The notes: generated by a model not told the origin, from the letters alone. A stretch of DNA of 64,000 bases from an uncultured Candidatus Saccharibacteria bacterium (GCA_947169915.1 CAMVRN010000005.1:1-64000); one strand, 5' to 3'. Counted from the first letter of the stretch, positions 18,635-28,917 are shown. Numbers and translations: made by a program.

Positions 18635-19681
18635 TTAATATTTGACGGCTAAGTTTTGGAGGATGATTGTGGCATGGCGCATTTGGCGTTTGCGTTCAAA
18701 GATTCTGATGAGTTCTTTCTCGAGTGCTTCCAGAATTTTCTCATCGTCTTGACTCAGGATAACTTTGTGGAATTGTTTTCCTGTTTGGTCGTCGATTAGG
18801 TCGCTTTCTACTATGCAGCCATCACGTCGAAAGGAGAATTTGAAAGGTCCTGCGTTAGACAATATGAAATCTTCGTGGAACATTCCACTAGACGTCAGCA
18901 TCTCATTAAGCCTCTTTGATTTTTTCTGCCATTCTTCAGCGATTTTTTCTTCGAATCGATACGGTAGATAATATTCTTTGTAGAAATCATCAAACCGCAA
19001 TAGACCACTGGATGTATAGAGGAATTCAATATTGAACTGACGGAACTTGAAGCTTTCTTCTCCGAAATTGAACCGGTCTGTTGCGTGGTTGTATCTTTCG
19101 GTAAGATACGTAATTGCATTTTCTCGATACATACGTGATTCGACTCGTTCTTCGCGTTCTTTGACTATTGCGATTGCACGTTTTAGCCGTAAATCATCCA
19201 GCAGAGCTTTGTATTCTGACTTATCTTCTGCTGATAATTTAGCGATAGAGATGTCGCCCTTGGTATTTTTTATAAAACACCATTCAGTTTCATCAGTAAT
19301 ATCATCTGATACCATGAAAAAACTGTCTTCATCATTTGGTTTTTCCCATATACCAAAGAAAACATGGTCGATTCTCTGTTTGATTTTTTCTTCGACTGTT
19401 TCGCGAAACTCTTGCCAGAGGGGCTTTCTTCCATTGTAGTTGTTACTTTGGAAAATTGGCGAATCGTAGTTGCCTTCTGCATCCTTTGTTGACTTAGAAT
19501 TGAAGGATAAATATACGACTCTTGGGTACCTAATGTATTCTGGTATGTGAAAATGTGTGTGACCAACGGTCAGAGCGTCTACCTTTAGCGCAGATACGGC
19601 TCTTTGGATAGGTATTTCCAGAAGTTCTTTCGGCTCATTCAATAAAGTAAGAGCCTTCTCTTTAATGATTTCCTGAGGCAT
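18635..19681 (-). CDS. Hypothetical protein (348 aa)
   Basis: Long ORF with AGGAGGGGG RBS; no family recognised. Confidence 0.75.
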   Translation of the reverse strand: MPQEIIKEKALTLLNEPKELLEIPIQRAVSALKVDALTVGHTHFHIPEYIRYPRVVYLSFNSKSTKDAEGNYDSPIFQSNNYNGRKPLWQEFRETVEEKIKQRIDHVFFGIWEKPNDEDSFFMVSDDITDETEWCFIKNTKGDISIAKLSAEDKSEYKALLDDLRLKRAIAIVKEREERVESRMYRENAITYLTERYNHATDRFNFGEESFKFRQFNIEFLYTSSGLLRFDDFYKEYYLPYRFEEKIAEEWQKKSKRLNEMLTSSGMFHEDFILSNAGPFKFSFRRDGCIVESDLIDDQTGKQFHKVILSQDDEKILEALEKELIRIFERKRQMRHATIILQNLAVKY

Positions 19682-19750
19682 TTTCTCCCCCTCCTTTTAA
19701 TGTGCGTCTTGAGTTGCAAATGACTTTTTATATTATACCATAAATATAAT

Positions 19751-19784
19751 AAAAAAACAACCTCGTGGCGCGAGGCTGTTTTTT
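19751..19784. terminator. Intrinsic terminator after rpsG
   Basis: ACAACCTCG...CGAGGCTGT stem with flanking A/T tracts. Confidence 0.8.
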
Positions 19785-19794
19785 AAAGCCTTGA

Positions 19795-20274
19795 TTATGC
19801 GCGAGCAAAGTGCGCAAATGCGCGGTTCGCTTCGGCCATACGGTGACAATCTTCTTTTTTCTTGAAAGCGGCACCTGTTTCGTTGTATGCATCAACGATT
19901 TCTGCTTCTAGGCGTTTGCTGTATGGCATACCACTGCGTGCTCTGGCAGCTTGTACGAGCCAGGTGAAGGCAAAGTGTTGTTGACGGTGTCCAGAAATTG
20001 GAAATGGAATTTGATAGTTAGCACCACCAACGCGACGTGATTTAACTTCGAAATCTGGGGAGACGTTTGCGAGCGCTTTTTCGAAAACCGCTACAGGGTC
20101 CTCAGATTTAAGTTTCTTTGCGGCGCCTTCGAGAGCGGCGTAAACAGCACGTTCTGCTGCTTGTTTCTTGCCATCAAGCATGGATTTATTAATTAAACGT
20201 TGAACGAGGATGCTTTGATAGCGGCGGTCAGGAGATACTTTACGTTCAAGGGATTTAGTTGTTTTACGAGGCAT
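19795..20274 (-). CDS. rpsG: 30S ribosomal protein S7
   Basis: DRRYQSILVQRLINKSMLDGKKQAAERAVYAAL...RRVGGANYQIPFPISGHRQQHFAFTWLVQAAR. Confidence 0.95.
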   Translation of the reverse strand: MPRKTTKSLERKVSPDRRYQSILVQRLINKSMLDGKKQAAERAVYAALEGAAKKLKSEDPVAVFEKALANVSPDFEVKSRRVGGANYQIPFPISGHRQQHFAFTWLVQAARARSGMPYSKRLEAEIVDAYNETGAAFKKKEDCHRMAEANRAFAHFARA

Positions 20275-20276
20275 AT

Positions 20277-20690
20277 TTATTTGTCTCCTTTCTTTGCGCC
20301 ATATTTAGAACGGCCTTGTTTGCGACCTTCTACACCTTGGAGGTCTAGAGTACCGCGCACAATGTGATAGCGGACACCTGGAAGATCTGGAACACGACCA
20401 CCTCTGACTAGAACAACTGCGTGCTCTTGGAGGTTGTGACCTTCTCCACCAATGTACGCCCAAACTTCCTGTCCGTTCGTAAGGCGCACGCGTGCGACTT
20501 TGCGGAGAGCTGAATTAGGTTTCTTTGGAGTTTTGGTTGTTACTTTGATGCAAACACCACGTTTGAGAGGGGCTGCTTGGTCATAGTAACGAGTTTTTAG
20601 CGTATTGACAATTGAGCCAAGTGCTGGGGATTTTGACTTTTTGCTTGCCTTTTTACGAGGCTTACGAATCAACTGATTGATAGTTGGCAC
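20277..20690 (-). CDS. rpsL: 30S ribosomal protein S12 (GTG start)
   Basis: [12 protein letters not shown]...[57 protein letters not shown]. Confidence 0.97.
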   Translation of the reverse strand: MPTINQLIRKPRKKASKKSKSPALGSIVNTLKTRYYDQAAPLKRGVCIKVTTKTPKKPNSALRKVARVRLTNGQEVWAYIGGEGHNLQEHAVVLVRGGRVPDLPGVRYHIVRGTLDLQGVEGRKQGRSKYGAKKGDK

Positions 20691-20811
20691 AGTTAAAATA
20701 TCCTTTATAGTTATTTATTAGATTATTGTCGGGACGACTTCAGCATAGTCTCTCGACATGAAACTCTTTCGTTGTATTATACTCTGTTTTTATGCTTTTG
20801 GCAAGAGCTTT

Positions 20812-23800
20812 TTAGTATCGTGGCGGCAAGCGATGGATATATGTCGTCAGAGGTTGTGCGTTTTGCGCGGACTCATTTGCGCCAAAGAGGTAAACTGCAG
20901 GGGAGAGGTCTACTATTTCTGCTGGTTCGGGGGCGGTGTTTTCGAATGGGTCAGCTCCGGCCGTACGGTCAAATTCGATGGATTGCGAGAAGATTGGACC
21001 TCTGACTGTTAATAGAAGGTTGCAGGTCGTAGCACTAACGCGCAATGAGACGCCGTTTCGGTTTGAGCATGTATTTACATGGCCGTTTGGTGCCAGAAGC
21101 CAGCTGTCAATTTTCATGACATCGTCATCGATATAGATGTTGCCCTCTGCATAGACAATTACTTGCGGTATTGCTGTATCGCTAAAGATACGTCTCGAGA
21201 AAGTAATGTTGTCTGTTATGAAGATATCGCCGGTATTATAGAAGACAACAGGGCTCATCTTTCTAACTGATTCTAATTGCAATGTTTCTGTGCTGATTAC
21301 ATCAGTTTTATAGTAATTCACTTCGTTCGTTAGGTACCTGTCGTGTATTTTTTCAATGAGCGCTGAGGCGTTGACTATATCTGCGTTGCCGGGTTCCTCT
21401 TTGTTCGTATTCGCTACGCTTAGGCGTGTCGTGGCCGTTGGGATGTCTTGGCTTGTTGGCAGGCCAGATATTAGTGCTGCACCAGAGGCCATCTTGGAAA
21501 TGTTTTTGTTGGCTATGACCATGAAGTCAGTCCATGAGCCAAAGGTCGCTTTGTTGGAACTTGTATTGTCCGTGAATGACGTTGTGAAGGATGTTTTTAT
21601 TCCACCATTCGTAAACACTGAACCTCCCCAAATCTGGACGTTAGGGTTCTTTCCGACGTTCGTACAGGTTGCGTTTGAGACGACCCAATCTGTATTGAAG
21701 TCCCCAGAGAATCCATAGCCATTTTCACCGCTATCGCTCGGAGACACTGCTATTGCTACGCAATATTTAGAGGTGACTGGCAGATTTGGAAGTTCTGCTT
21801 TTGTCGTATAGCGGTAGGTATATTGTTCTGTATTTGCGTAATAGTTATCTCCCGTATCAGGACTGTTAGTTTGGCGTATATTCTTTGTTTCAGTTCTTAT
21901 ATTATCGTCACATTCGCTTACGAGGTGTAATTTATTTTGCCAGAAGTCGCAGAGTGATGAACCTGCACTTGCGGTTCCGCCCACGACGTTATCTGGTTGT
22001 CCGTCGATGACGAAGCCAATTGTCCTGAATGTTGCGTTTGGAATGTCAGTAATTAAGAATTCTGGGTCATTCTTGTTAATTATTAACTCGTAGGTATGGG
22101 TTAACATTGTGCCAACTGCGGGCGGTTTGGAAGCGCTGTCGTTTACTACTGTATTGATACGATTAATGCGGAAGTTGTATGGACGAACGATTTTAACGCA
22201 CCCTTTTGGAGAAACGCCTACTGAATCCGTACGAACAATACGAGAACCGAGCAAGTCATCATTGAAGTTTGTTGTTATCGTGTTGAGACGGACTCCGTCT
22301 ACGCCCCAGTAGGTGCCATAGCTTTCGTACAGGTTCGCCAAGAAGTGAACTGACTGACAAATTTCTACTGGCGAATTCGTTACCTTTAGCGATGTGGTCT
22401 TGGTGTTAGTTGATTTTAGCGGGTCGGTTGTGTTGCTGTCGAACCATGGAGTGGATGAATTATTCGAGACTGTCGCTGCTGGGTTGATAAATGTTTGGTC
22501 TAGGCTAGAGGCAGGGATGGATATGTTAGGTGTATTAAATACATAGTTGACCGTTACGTCTTCGGTTGGCGTTTGGGAAGAATCCGTATGTCGGACATCA
22601 TCGCGATATAGTTGGTGATGATAGGTAATGTCTGCGTATTCGGTTTTTAAGAGATATGCGTCTAGAGAGGAATCCCACGAAGCTTGCGAAGAATTGGTGA
22701 GTTCAGCATCGGAGCGTCCGTATACTTTGATATCTGGGTCGCGGAATTCAAATCGTCCTGGACGAGTTACGGTTGCACATCTTTCTGCAAAGTAGCTACT
22801 GCCAACAAGGGCTTCTGGTGAGCCTTCCTCAGCGCCTGCTCCGTTAAGATGTATCTTAAACTGGTATGGGTCGAGTTTTATTCGCTCGCATACAACTCTC
22901 GACTCGCCTTCCGGGATATTAATGTTGAAACTATTCGTTATTGCGCCTGTTCCTGTTTTTGGTGTAGTTACGGACGTTGGTCCTTTCGCGACTGTCCCGT
23001 TTGCCCAGTTCTTTGTGTCGGTGGCTTTATAGATAAGCCTTTCAATGGTGTACGTGGTTGTTAGTGAACGGTTACTGTTTTCTGAGTTGGTTATTTCAAA
23101 TTTGAACTGGAAGCCTCGGGTTGCTGATAAAGAGTATAAAACGTCTGTCGGATTGTGCTCACCGTCGACATAAACATCCGAAGTGGCCGACAAATCGACG
23201 CTCTTTGGATTGCGCCTTTTGATTTTCGTACATATAGTTGAAGTACCAGAATTGCCATCGGCAGTTCCTGTTGTTGCGTCTCCTCGGAATTCGGTTCTTT
23301 TCGATTTGAATGTGATTCTTTCGCAAATCGTAGCGCTAGTCTCGCCTTGTTTGAGAACGAGATTGTCTTTTGAATCGTTGTAGCCACGTACTTCGACCCA
23401 GCTGTCGTTACCGTTGATTGTCTTTGTATTATTACTAACGACTGTTGACCAGCTTCCCCCGCCATTTGTACTTCTTTCGATAGAATAAGTTAAAGTAACA
23501 GAACGATTGCTGTCGCCTTTCACTTTTAATTGGTGGACGAAATAATATGGATAGGTTTTTGAGTCTTTACCTGAGTCGTTTCTTGAGCCTCCCCAGCTTT
23601 CCACGGTCTTGCTTCCGTCGTTTGTGACACTTCCGGTTTCGATGCTGTTGCTCACAGATGATTTTGAGCTCGCATCTAGGTATGTGCGGTCATCTTTAAG
23701 TTTTATGCACATTTTGCTTGAGCCACTCCCTGTGCCGTAGTTGTAATCAGCGAGACCTACAGTCGTATAATGCTTCACTTCAGAACAGTATTCCGTTCCT

Positions 23801-24660
23801 TCTAGCGAAGGGGAGACTGTTCCTTTATCGTCTGTAACGGAGTAGCTTGTGCCCATGCTTGATACTCCAGTATTGATAGATGTATTTAGACCGTAAAGTT
23901 TCGTTACGTTATAATTTCCGCCCCATCCGTCATTCCTTTTTAGCTTGTGGTAGAACTTCACCGTGGTGGAATCGCTGGCAATTTTTATCGTTTCATTATT
24001 TGTTGTGTATTTTACTCCTCCGACTTCAACATAAGGAGCATCATGGGTTATATTTGATATTTTATAGAATGCTATACGTACGTGGCTTTCTCCACAGGCA
24101 CTGCTTCCCGCTGATGGTTTTGAGCCTGTCGTCCACATACATCTTTTGTAAGGGGTATCAATACAATAAAGGCCGCTTGTTCCTGCGCAAGATGTCGTGG
24201 CGCTACTCGTCAACGCCACTAATCTTCCGATATTGAGGGGAAGTGTCAATGAATCTGAGCTTTCGTCGGACCACGTATTGCCTCCCCCGCAGTTTACGTA
24301 TAATTCAGCATCCGTTACGCCTGAAACGAGTGCCGTGTCGGTGAAGTCAATATGAACCGCTGCACATTTTCCTTTCCAAGTTTGTCCGCTTTTTTCGAAG
24401 ACCCTTCGTTTTACAGTGACTACTTGAGGTACTTCCTCAATACCATAGTACTTAGGGTATAATGAGGCGTCAGATGCTGGAATATAGAGAACACCAACGC
24501 GTAGGTATCCTGAGTGGTCGTCGCAATAGCTGCTCGAATAGCCGGAGACATCCCAATTGTCCGCGTCGCTACAGCTTGCAGCATAAGTATCTTTGAAGGT
24601 AGATAACGAAAAAAGAGGCGTCAGGAATAATATTATTAATAGAGTTTTAATCTTTTTCAT
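20812..24660 (-). CDS. Giant secreted surface protein (1282 aa) with Cys-paired repeats and a C-terminal module ending LPPRY; paralogue of 39323..44731
   Basis: Signal peptide MKKIKTLLIILFLTPLFSLSTFKDTYAA; repeats C.R[LI]...C...RP; shared C-terminus WGGSV..GGIKTS...GSW.DF..IAN...RT.GADP...AE.V...LPPRY. Confidence 0.85.
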   Translation of the reverse strand: MKKIKTLLIILFLTPLFSLSTFKDTYAASCSDADNWDVSGYSSSYCDDHSGYLRVGVLYIPASDASLYPKYYGIEEVPQVVTVKRRVFEKSGQTWKGKCAAVHIDFTDTALVSGVTDAELYVNCGGGNTWSDESSDSLTLPLNIGRLVALTSSATTSCAGTSGLYCIDTPYKRCMWTTGSKPSAGSSACGESHVRIAFYKISNITHDAPYVEVGGVKYTTNNETIKIASDSTTVKFYHKLKRNDGWGGNYNVTKLYGLNTSINTGVSSMGTSYSVTDDKGTVSPSLEGTEYCSEVKHYTTVGLADYNYGTGSGSSKMCIKLKDDRTYLDASSKSSVSNSIETGSVTNDGSKTVESWGGSRNDSGKDSKTYPYYFVHQLKVKGDSNRSVTLTYSIERSTNGGGSWSTVVSNNTKTINGNDSWVEVRGYNDSKDNLVLKQGETSATICERITFKSKRTEFRGDATTGTADGNSGTSTICTKIKRRNPKSVDLSATSDVYVDGEHNPTDVLYSLSATRGFQFKFEITNSENSNRSLTTTYTIERLIYKATDTKNWANGTVAKGPTSVTTPKTGTGAITNSFNINIPEGESRVVCERIKLDPYQFKIHLNGAGAEEGSPEALVGSSYFAERCATVTRPGRFEFRDPDIKVYGRSDAELTNSSQASWDSSLDAYLLKTEYADITYHHQLYRDDVRHTDSSQTPTEDVTVNYVFNTPNISIPASSLDQTFINPAATVSNNSSTPWFDSNTTDPLKSTNTKTTSLKVTNSPVEICQSVHFLANLYESYGTYWGVDGVRLNTITTNFNDDLLGSRIVRTDSVGVSPKGCVKIVRPYNFRINRINTVVNDSASKPPAVGTMLTHTYELIINKNDPEFLITDIPNATFRTIGFVIDGQPDNVVGGTASAGSSLCDFWQNKLHLVSECDDNIRTETKNIRQTNSPDTGDNYYANTEQYTYRYTTKAELPNLPVTSKYCVAIAVSPSDSGENGYGFSGDFNTDWVVSNATCTNVGKNPNVQIWGGSVFTNGGIKTSFTTSFTDNTSSNKATFGSWTDFMVIANKNISKMASGAALISGLPTSQDIPTATTRLSVANTNKEEPGNADIVNASALIEKIHDRYLTNEVNYYKTDVISTETLQLESVRKMSPVVFYNTGDIFITDNITFSRRIFSDTAIPQVIVYAEGNIYIDDDVMKIDSWLLAPNGHVNTCSNRNGVSLRVSATTCNLLLTVRGPIFSQSIEFDRTAGADPFENTAPEPAEIVDLSPAVYLFGANESAQNAQPLTTYIHRLPPRY

Positions 24661-25328
24661 CCGACTTCTTCCCCTATGCTTTCTCTATCCATCGATTTTT
24701 CTAGCCATTTTTGTGCCTCTGTTTCGTCGCCGTATTTAGTTTCGAACTGATAAATGACTAGGGCAGAGTCTTTCGAGGGTATTATTTCCTCGCTTTCGTG
24801 AGCAGTTTCTAGTATTTCAGCCGAGCAGTCTGAGCCACAATAAGCATCTAGTATTCCTGCTTTCCAGACGTAGAGGAATGATTTTTCTTTGTCGTCTTTT
24901 GCTTTGCTGGTTAGTTTTGTGAAATGTTCTTCGAATCCGCTTTTATCACCAGATTTTAGCAGAGTAAGCGCTTTTTCTTTGGATATTTCGAAATAATTAC
25001 TGTAGATTGTTCTCCAGTTCATATAAACAACGATTCCGATAACTAACAGTATTGCGATTGGGATGGAAATTTTGAGGACTTTTTTCGTTGGGAACGGTTT
25101 CTTTTGTTGTGCTTCACCGTTCGGATTTTGAATTTTAGCTTTGGTTTCTTCCGTGTGACTTTTGGCGTATGCGAATTTTTTCTGGAAATCGTTTACTAAA
25201 GTTTTAGCGGTTTTCTTCTCTTGAACATTAACAAAGACCTCACGTTTTTCATAAGCCTTTGTCTGATTCAAATTTTCGCTGCGAAAAGACACAGGTTTTT
25301 TTGAATTGTCAGAATTACCACCTTCCAT
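24657..25328 (-). CDS. Single-pass membrane protein with a TPR-like extracytoplasmic part (surface operon member)
   Basis: TM segment VLKISIPIAILLVIGIVVYMNW; ATGA overlap with 24660; helical Leu/Ala-rich C-terminus. Confidence 0.65.
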   Translation of the reverse strand: MEGGNSDNSKKPVSFRSENLNQTKAYEKREVFVNVQEKKTAKTLVNDFQKKFAYAKSHTEETKAKIQNPNGEAQQKKPFPTKKVLKISIPIAILLVIGIVVYMNWRTIYSNYFEISKEKALTLLKSGDKSGFEEHFTKLTSKAKDDKEKSFLYVWKAGILDAYCGSDCSAEILETAHESEEIIPSKDSALVIYQFETKYGDETEAQKWLEKSMDRESIGEEVG

Positions 25329-25349
25329 ACTGCTTATAATTATATATTA

Positions 25350-25388
25350 AAAAAAAATTCCCGTAAAGTACGAATTGCGGGAATTTAA
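25350..25388 (-). terminator. Hairpin with A/T tract between 25397 and 25328 genes (terminator or attenuator)
   Basis: ATTCCCG...CGGGAAT stem with a run of A on one side. Confidence 0.55.
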
Positions 25389-25396
25389 TTCTAGAT

Positions 25397-25972
25397 TTAT
25401 TCGGCTAGTTCTCGTGCATTAGCTTCGTCTGCAAGTTGGCGATAACGAGCAGCCTGTGTTTCTTCGCCTTTCTCTTCGTAAGCGCTTGCATAGTAATTAT
25501 AAACTCGATATTGGTCGTAGTTGTCGAGCGATTTGACATCTATTGTATCTAGGCTTGCTAGGGCAGAGTCATAATCTTCGATAATAATGTAGTATCCGGC
25601 TTTGTTTAATTCTAGGTCCAATTTGTCTTCTTCGTTATTCGTTGATGATATTTCTTTATCGAATTGAGTGAGTGTTTCTTGATAGGTTTGGGTTCCGTCG
25701 TTGTCTGGAGATGCTTGTTTGACCTCTACTTCGTAAGATGCTGTTGAATTCCCCTCTGACTTTGGTTGTATAAAGACGAAGTAGATGACTGCCGAAAGTA
25801 GGACGCCACCCAGGACACTTAATAAGATAATAAGTGGGGTTCCTAGAGGTTTACGAGGCGCGTTTTGAGCCGTTGGGCTTGTTGGGGACATCGGTTGAGG
25901 CGCTGGCGTAGACCCGCTTGTAATCATATCTGGGTTGGTATTTGTGTTCGAAAAAGAATTTTGCCCTATCAT
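25397..25972 (-). CDS. Single-pass membrane protein with TPR-like repeats
   Basis: Pro/Thr-rich N-terminus, TM LGTPLIILLSVLGGVLLSAVIYFVFI, TPR-like C-terminal NKAGYYIIIEDYDSALASLD / YNYYASAYEEKGEETQAARY. Start M3 preferred from -10 spacing. Confidence 0.7.
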   Translation of the reverse strand: MIGQNSFSNTNTNPDMITSGSTPAPQPMSPTSPTAQNAPRKPLGTPLIILLSVLGGVLLSAVIYFVFIQPKSEGNSTASYEVEVKQASPDNDGTQTYQETLTQFDKEISSTNNEEDKLDLELNKAGYYIIIEDYDSALASLDTIDVKSLDNYDQYRVYNYYASAYEEKGEETQAARYRQLADEANARELAE

Positions 25973-26002
25973 ATACATATATTATATATGGATAGGGCAA
26001 AA
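25959..26002. repeat. Perfect 12-bp inverted repeat TTTTGCCCTATC-N20-GATAGGGCAAAA enclosing a -10 box and start codon
   Basis: Read directly: arms 25959-25970 and 25991-26002; -10 (ATTATA on +, TATAAT on -) at 25981-25986. Confidence 0.85.
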
Positions 26003-26017
26003 AGGTAAAGTTTAAAT

Positions 26018-27298
26018 TTATTTAGTATTTACTTTTACTAGATAATCTAGAGTTTTTTCAATAGCCATGCGGTTTCTGATGTCCATTTTTACGCGTGGGT
26101 CTTTGAGATTTTTAAGAGCTTCAGGGGATTTCTTGTAGACATCGCGAAGTTCTACGATTTTCGCGGACACTTCTTCTTCTGGTACTGTAATATTTGCTTT
26201 GTTTGCAAGAACTTGTAGAACGAGTGATGCTTCGACGCGTTTGATTGCCACTTCGCGTGCTTGCTTCTCCCATTCTTTTTCCGTAGTGCTGTTTGCTTTA
26301 AAGTAGTCTTCTAGGCTTTGGCCGGATGTTGCCGCGTTTCGTTCAAAATCTGCCTTGATGACTCGAAGCTGGTCTTCTATGAGAATTTCTGGGGCGGAAA
26401 CCGTGGAGCATTTTACTAGAGCGTCGACTAAATCATCCTTGAATTTTTCTTCGATTCGATGCTCGTTCTGAAGTTTTATATTCTTTTCAATATCGGCGCG
26501 TAGCTCGTCCATGGACTTGAATGGTCCGCATTTTTTAGCGAATTCTTCATCAAGTTTTGGTAGTTTGATTGTATTGACCTGTTTTAATAATACTTCGAAA
26601 ACCGTCTTTTGACCTGCAAGTGATTTTTCTCCGTAGTTTTTTGGAAAGGTAAGATTTAGCTCGAATTTGTCGCCTGATTCGTGACCAACGATACCATCTT
26701 CGAAACCTGGGATAAAGGACTTAGAGCCGAGTTCAAGATGATAGTCTTTCGCAGTTCCGCCTTGGAAAGCCTCGCCGTTTTTTTTGCCTACAAAGTCGAT
26801 AATAACTTCATCTCCAAGTTCGGCTTTCTTCTTTTCGGCTGTTTTTTCCGCATAGGCTTTACGAATGTTTTCGACGATTTCTTCGATGTCTTTTTTGAGG
26901 ACTTTGTTTTCGTCTTTTTTGACCTTTAGGTTCTTGTAGTCGCCTAGTTTGATTTCTGGAAGAATATCAGCTTCAGCGGTGTATTCTGCAGATTCACCAG
27001 GTACGTATTTTGTTACGTTAACTTTTGGAATAACGAGCGGTGATTTTTCGACTTGATTAAAGGCAGTTGGGACTGTAGTGCGTACGGCGATATCTATAGT
27101 TTCTTGGGCTACTGCATTTTGGTCGAGTACTTTTTCGGCTAGTTCCTTTGGGGCTTTACCTTTGCGGAAACCCTCAAGTTTTATTTCTTTTGTTAGACGT
27201 TCAATAGCGGTTTTGCGTGCTTTTTCGAGATCGTCTTTTTCTAGAGTAACTGTGATTTCGACACGGGTGTCGGATAATTTCTTTGATTTAACTTTCAT
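26018..27298 (-). CDS. tig: Trigger factor (peptidyl-prolyl isomerase/chaperone)
   Basis: RLTKEIKLEGFRKGKAPKELAEKVLD; FKBP part GDEVIIDFVGKKNGEAFQGGTAKDYHLELGSKSFIPGFEDGIVGH. Confidence 0.95.
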   Translation of the reverse strand: MKVKSKKLSDTRVEITVTLEKDDLEKARKTAIERLTKEIKLEGFRKGKAPKELAEKVLDQNAVAQETIDIAVRTTVPTAFNQVEKSPLVIPKVNVTKYVPGESAEYTAEADILPEIKLGDYKNLKVKKDENKVLKKDIEEIVENIRKAYAEKTAEKKKAELGDEVIIDFVGKKNGEAFQGGTAKDYHLELGSKSFIPGFEDGIVGHESGDKFELNLTFPKNYGEKSLAGQKTVFEVLLKQVNTIKLPKLDEEFAKKCGPFKSMDELRADIEKNIKLQNEHRIEEKFKDDLVDALVKCSTVSAPEILIEDQLRVIKADFERNAATSGQSLEDYFKANSTTEKEWEKQAREVAIKRVEASLVLQVLANKANITVPEEEVSAKIVELRDVYKKSPEALKNLKDPRVKMDIRNRMAIEKTLDYLVKVNTK

Positions 27299-27330
27299 GA
27301 AAAAATTATACCACAAAGATAAGAGACGCG

Positions 27331-28917
27331 CTAGGAGTCTATTCTATTCAATGGCTCTGTTCTGAGATGCCTTACAGCAGAACGCGTATCGTAGTCCGTT
27401 TTGGATTCTTGGGAAAGGATATGTTTATCATCGAAGATTTCTTTGATTTCTGCATAGATTTTTTTCTGATTTTCTTGAAGCTTTGGATATAACACTGCTG
27501 GCTTTAATCGCCCTTCTGGCAGGCCATGGGCGATACAGCCGTCAAATTGAATGATAAGTTCATTGACTTCTCTCAGTAGATTTAGTGCGTTGCGGCGCTC
27601 TTCGATGTCGGAGAGGTCGAATTCTGGACGCAAGGAATAGTTTTCGGTCGAGCGACAGCCATATATTTCTAGATTGCGTTTGTATTTCTTTTCCAAAGTC
27701 GTTAGCTCTTCAAGGAAATATGGGAGATTACTGGCCGGAACTGAAAAGTCGTGGATTATATTTGGTCTTTCGGCTTTACCTGCACAATTTAAGTATGAGC
27801 AGATGCAAGATTCGAACTCATCAAATGCGCTGGAGTTTTCCTGATTTTCAATGTTCATGTATGCCGATTTTGGTAGGAATTGAGACAGTTGTTTAATTTT
27901 GCGCTTCGCTCGGTTAGGCTTTTCGGCAAATGAAACTAGGACGATATATCCATCTTCAAACTTTCGCGTGAGTAAGCTTGGTTTTTTTCCACTCTCCTCT
28001 GTCGTCTTAAAAATACGTGCATCATATAGCATAATCGAACGAGGCGAAAGTTTTTCTGCAAAGCTAATAAATTCATCTGCGGATTTGTAATTTGAGAACA
28101 ACGCAAAAATCCTATCTTCGCGAGGCGGGATGACGTCGACATGCAGGATGACTTCAGTAATGATAGCTAGTGTGCCTTCAGAGCCATATAGAACCGGTAA
28201 TAGGTCAAAGAATCTGCCTTGATTCTTTCTGATTGAACCTATGTATGGATAACCGACATGAGAGTTGATTGGAATCTCGCTAATTTGTTCCGCGTAGTCA
28301 TTTATAAGTTCATCAATTTTTTCGTAAATCTCTCCTTCTTGATTTCTTTGTTTCTTCTTTTGGAGAAGCTTTTTTTGATTGATTTTTGAGGTCTGAACAA
28401 GGTCGCCGTTTGGAAGAACAAATTCTACCCTATCTACGTAGGTCGTAATACCACCGTACTGTTTTGAAAGATTGTCTCGTGGTGCATTTGCAATTAATCC
28501 GCCAATCGTTTCGTTCGGGTCCGCTTCTACAGGAAGAGTCAGCCCGTGCCCTGCTAAGATTGCTTTAAGCTTACCAAGTGTCAAACCTGCTTCGATATGA
28601 ATTAGTCTGTCGTGTGCATCAAACTCGAGCACGTGGTCTAGTTTTTCTGTCGAGATAACAATTCCGGAGGATAAGTCCGAGCCTGTCTTTGATAGTCCTG
28701 AGCCGCGGACTGCGATTGGCAGTTTATAATCCTTTTCTGCGAGTTGGTGCACGAAGCGTACAATCTTTCGGATATCCGATACGGTTTCTGGTATCGCTAC
28801 GAAACGTGGCTTGATTTTTAAAACAGAGCGGTCGGTAGAGTATGCCTCAAGTATAGAGTCCTTATCAAAAATATTGCCGGATAAATGGCTATTCAAATAT
28901 ACTGCGATTTTATTCAC
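27331..28917 (-). CDS. FAD-binding oxidase (GlcD / D-lactate dehydrogenase-like)
   Basis: VRGSGLSKTGSDLSSGIVISTEKL, ADPNETIGGLIANAPRDNLSKQYGGITTYV, GSEGTLAIITEVILHV, FDGCIAHGLPEGRLKP. GTG start with GGTGG RBS preferred. Confidence 0.88.
   Translation of the reverse strand: MNKIAVYLNSHLSGNIFDKDSILEAYSTDRSVLKIKPRFVAIPETVSDIRKIVRFVHQLAEKDYKLPIAVRGSGLSKTGSDLSSGIVISTEKLDHVLEFDAHDRLIHIEAGLTLGKLKAILAGHGLTLPVEADPNETIGGLIANAPRDNLSKQYGGITTYVDRVEFVLPNGDLVQTSKINQKKLLQKKKQRNQEGEIYEKIDELINDYAEQISEIPINSHVGYPYIGSIRKNQGRFFDLLPVLYGSEGTLAIITEVILHVDVIPPREDRIFALFSNYKSADEFISFAEKLSPRSIMLYDARIFKTTEESGKKPSLLTRKFEDGYIVLVSFAEKPNRAKRKIKQLSQFLPKSAYMNIENQENSSAFDEFESCICSYLNCAGKAERPNIIHDFSVPASNLPYFLEELTTLEKKYKRNLEIYGCRSTENYSLRPEFDLSDIEERRNALNLLREVNELIIQFDGCIAHGLPEGRLKPAVLYPKLQENQKKIYAEIKEIFDDKHILSQESKTDYDTRSAVRHLRTEPLNRIDS

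Noticed and set aside
20812-24660. C-terminal LPPRY/LPPRF as a sortase LPxTG-type signal
   Set aside because: It is at the extreme C-terminus with no TM segment or basic tail and no Thr-Gly; more likely the end strand of a folded module.
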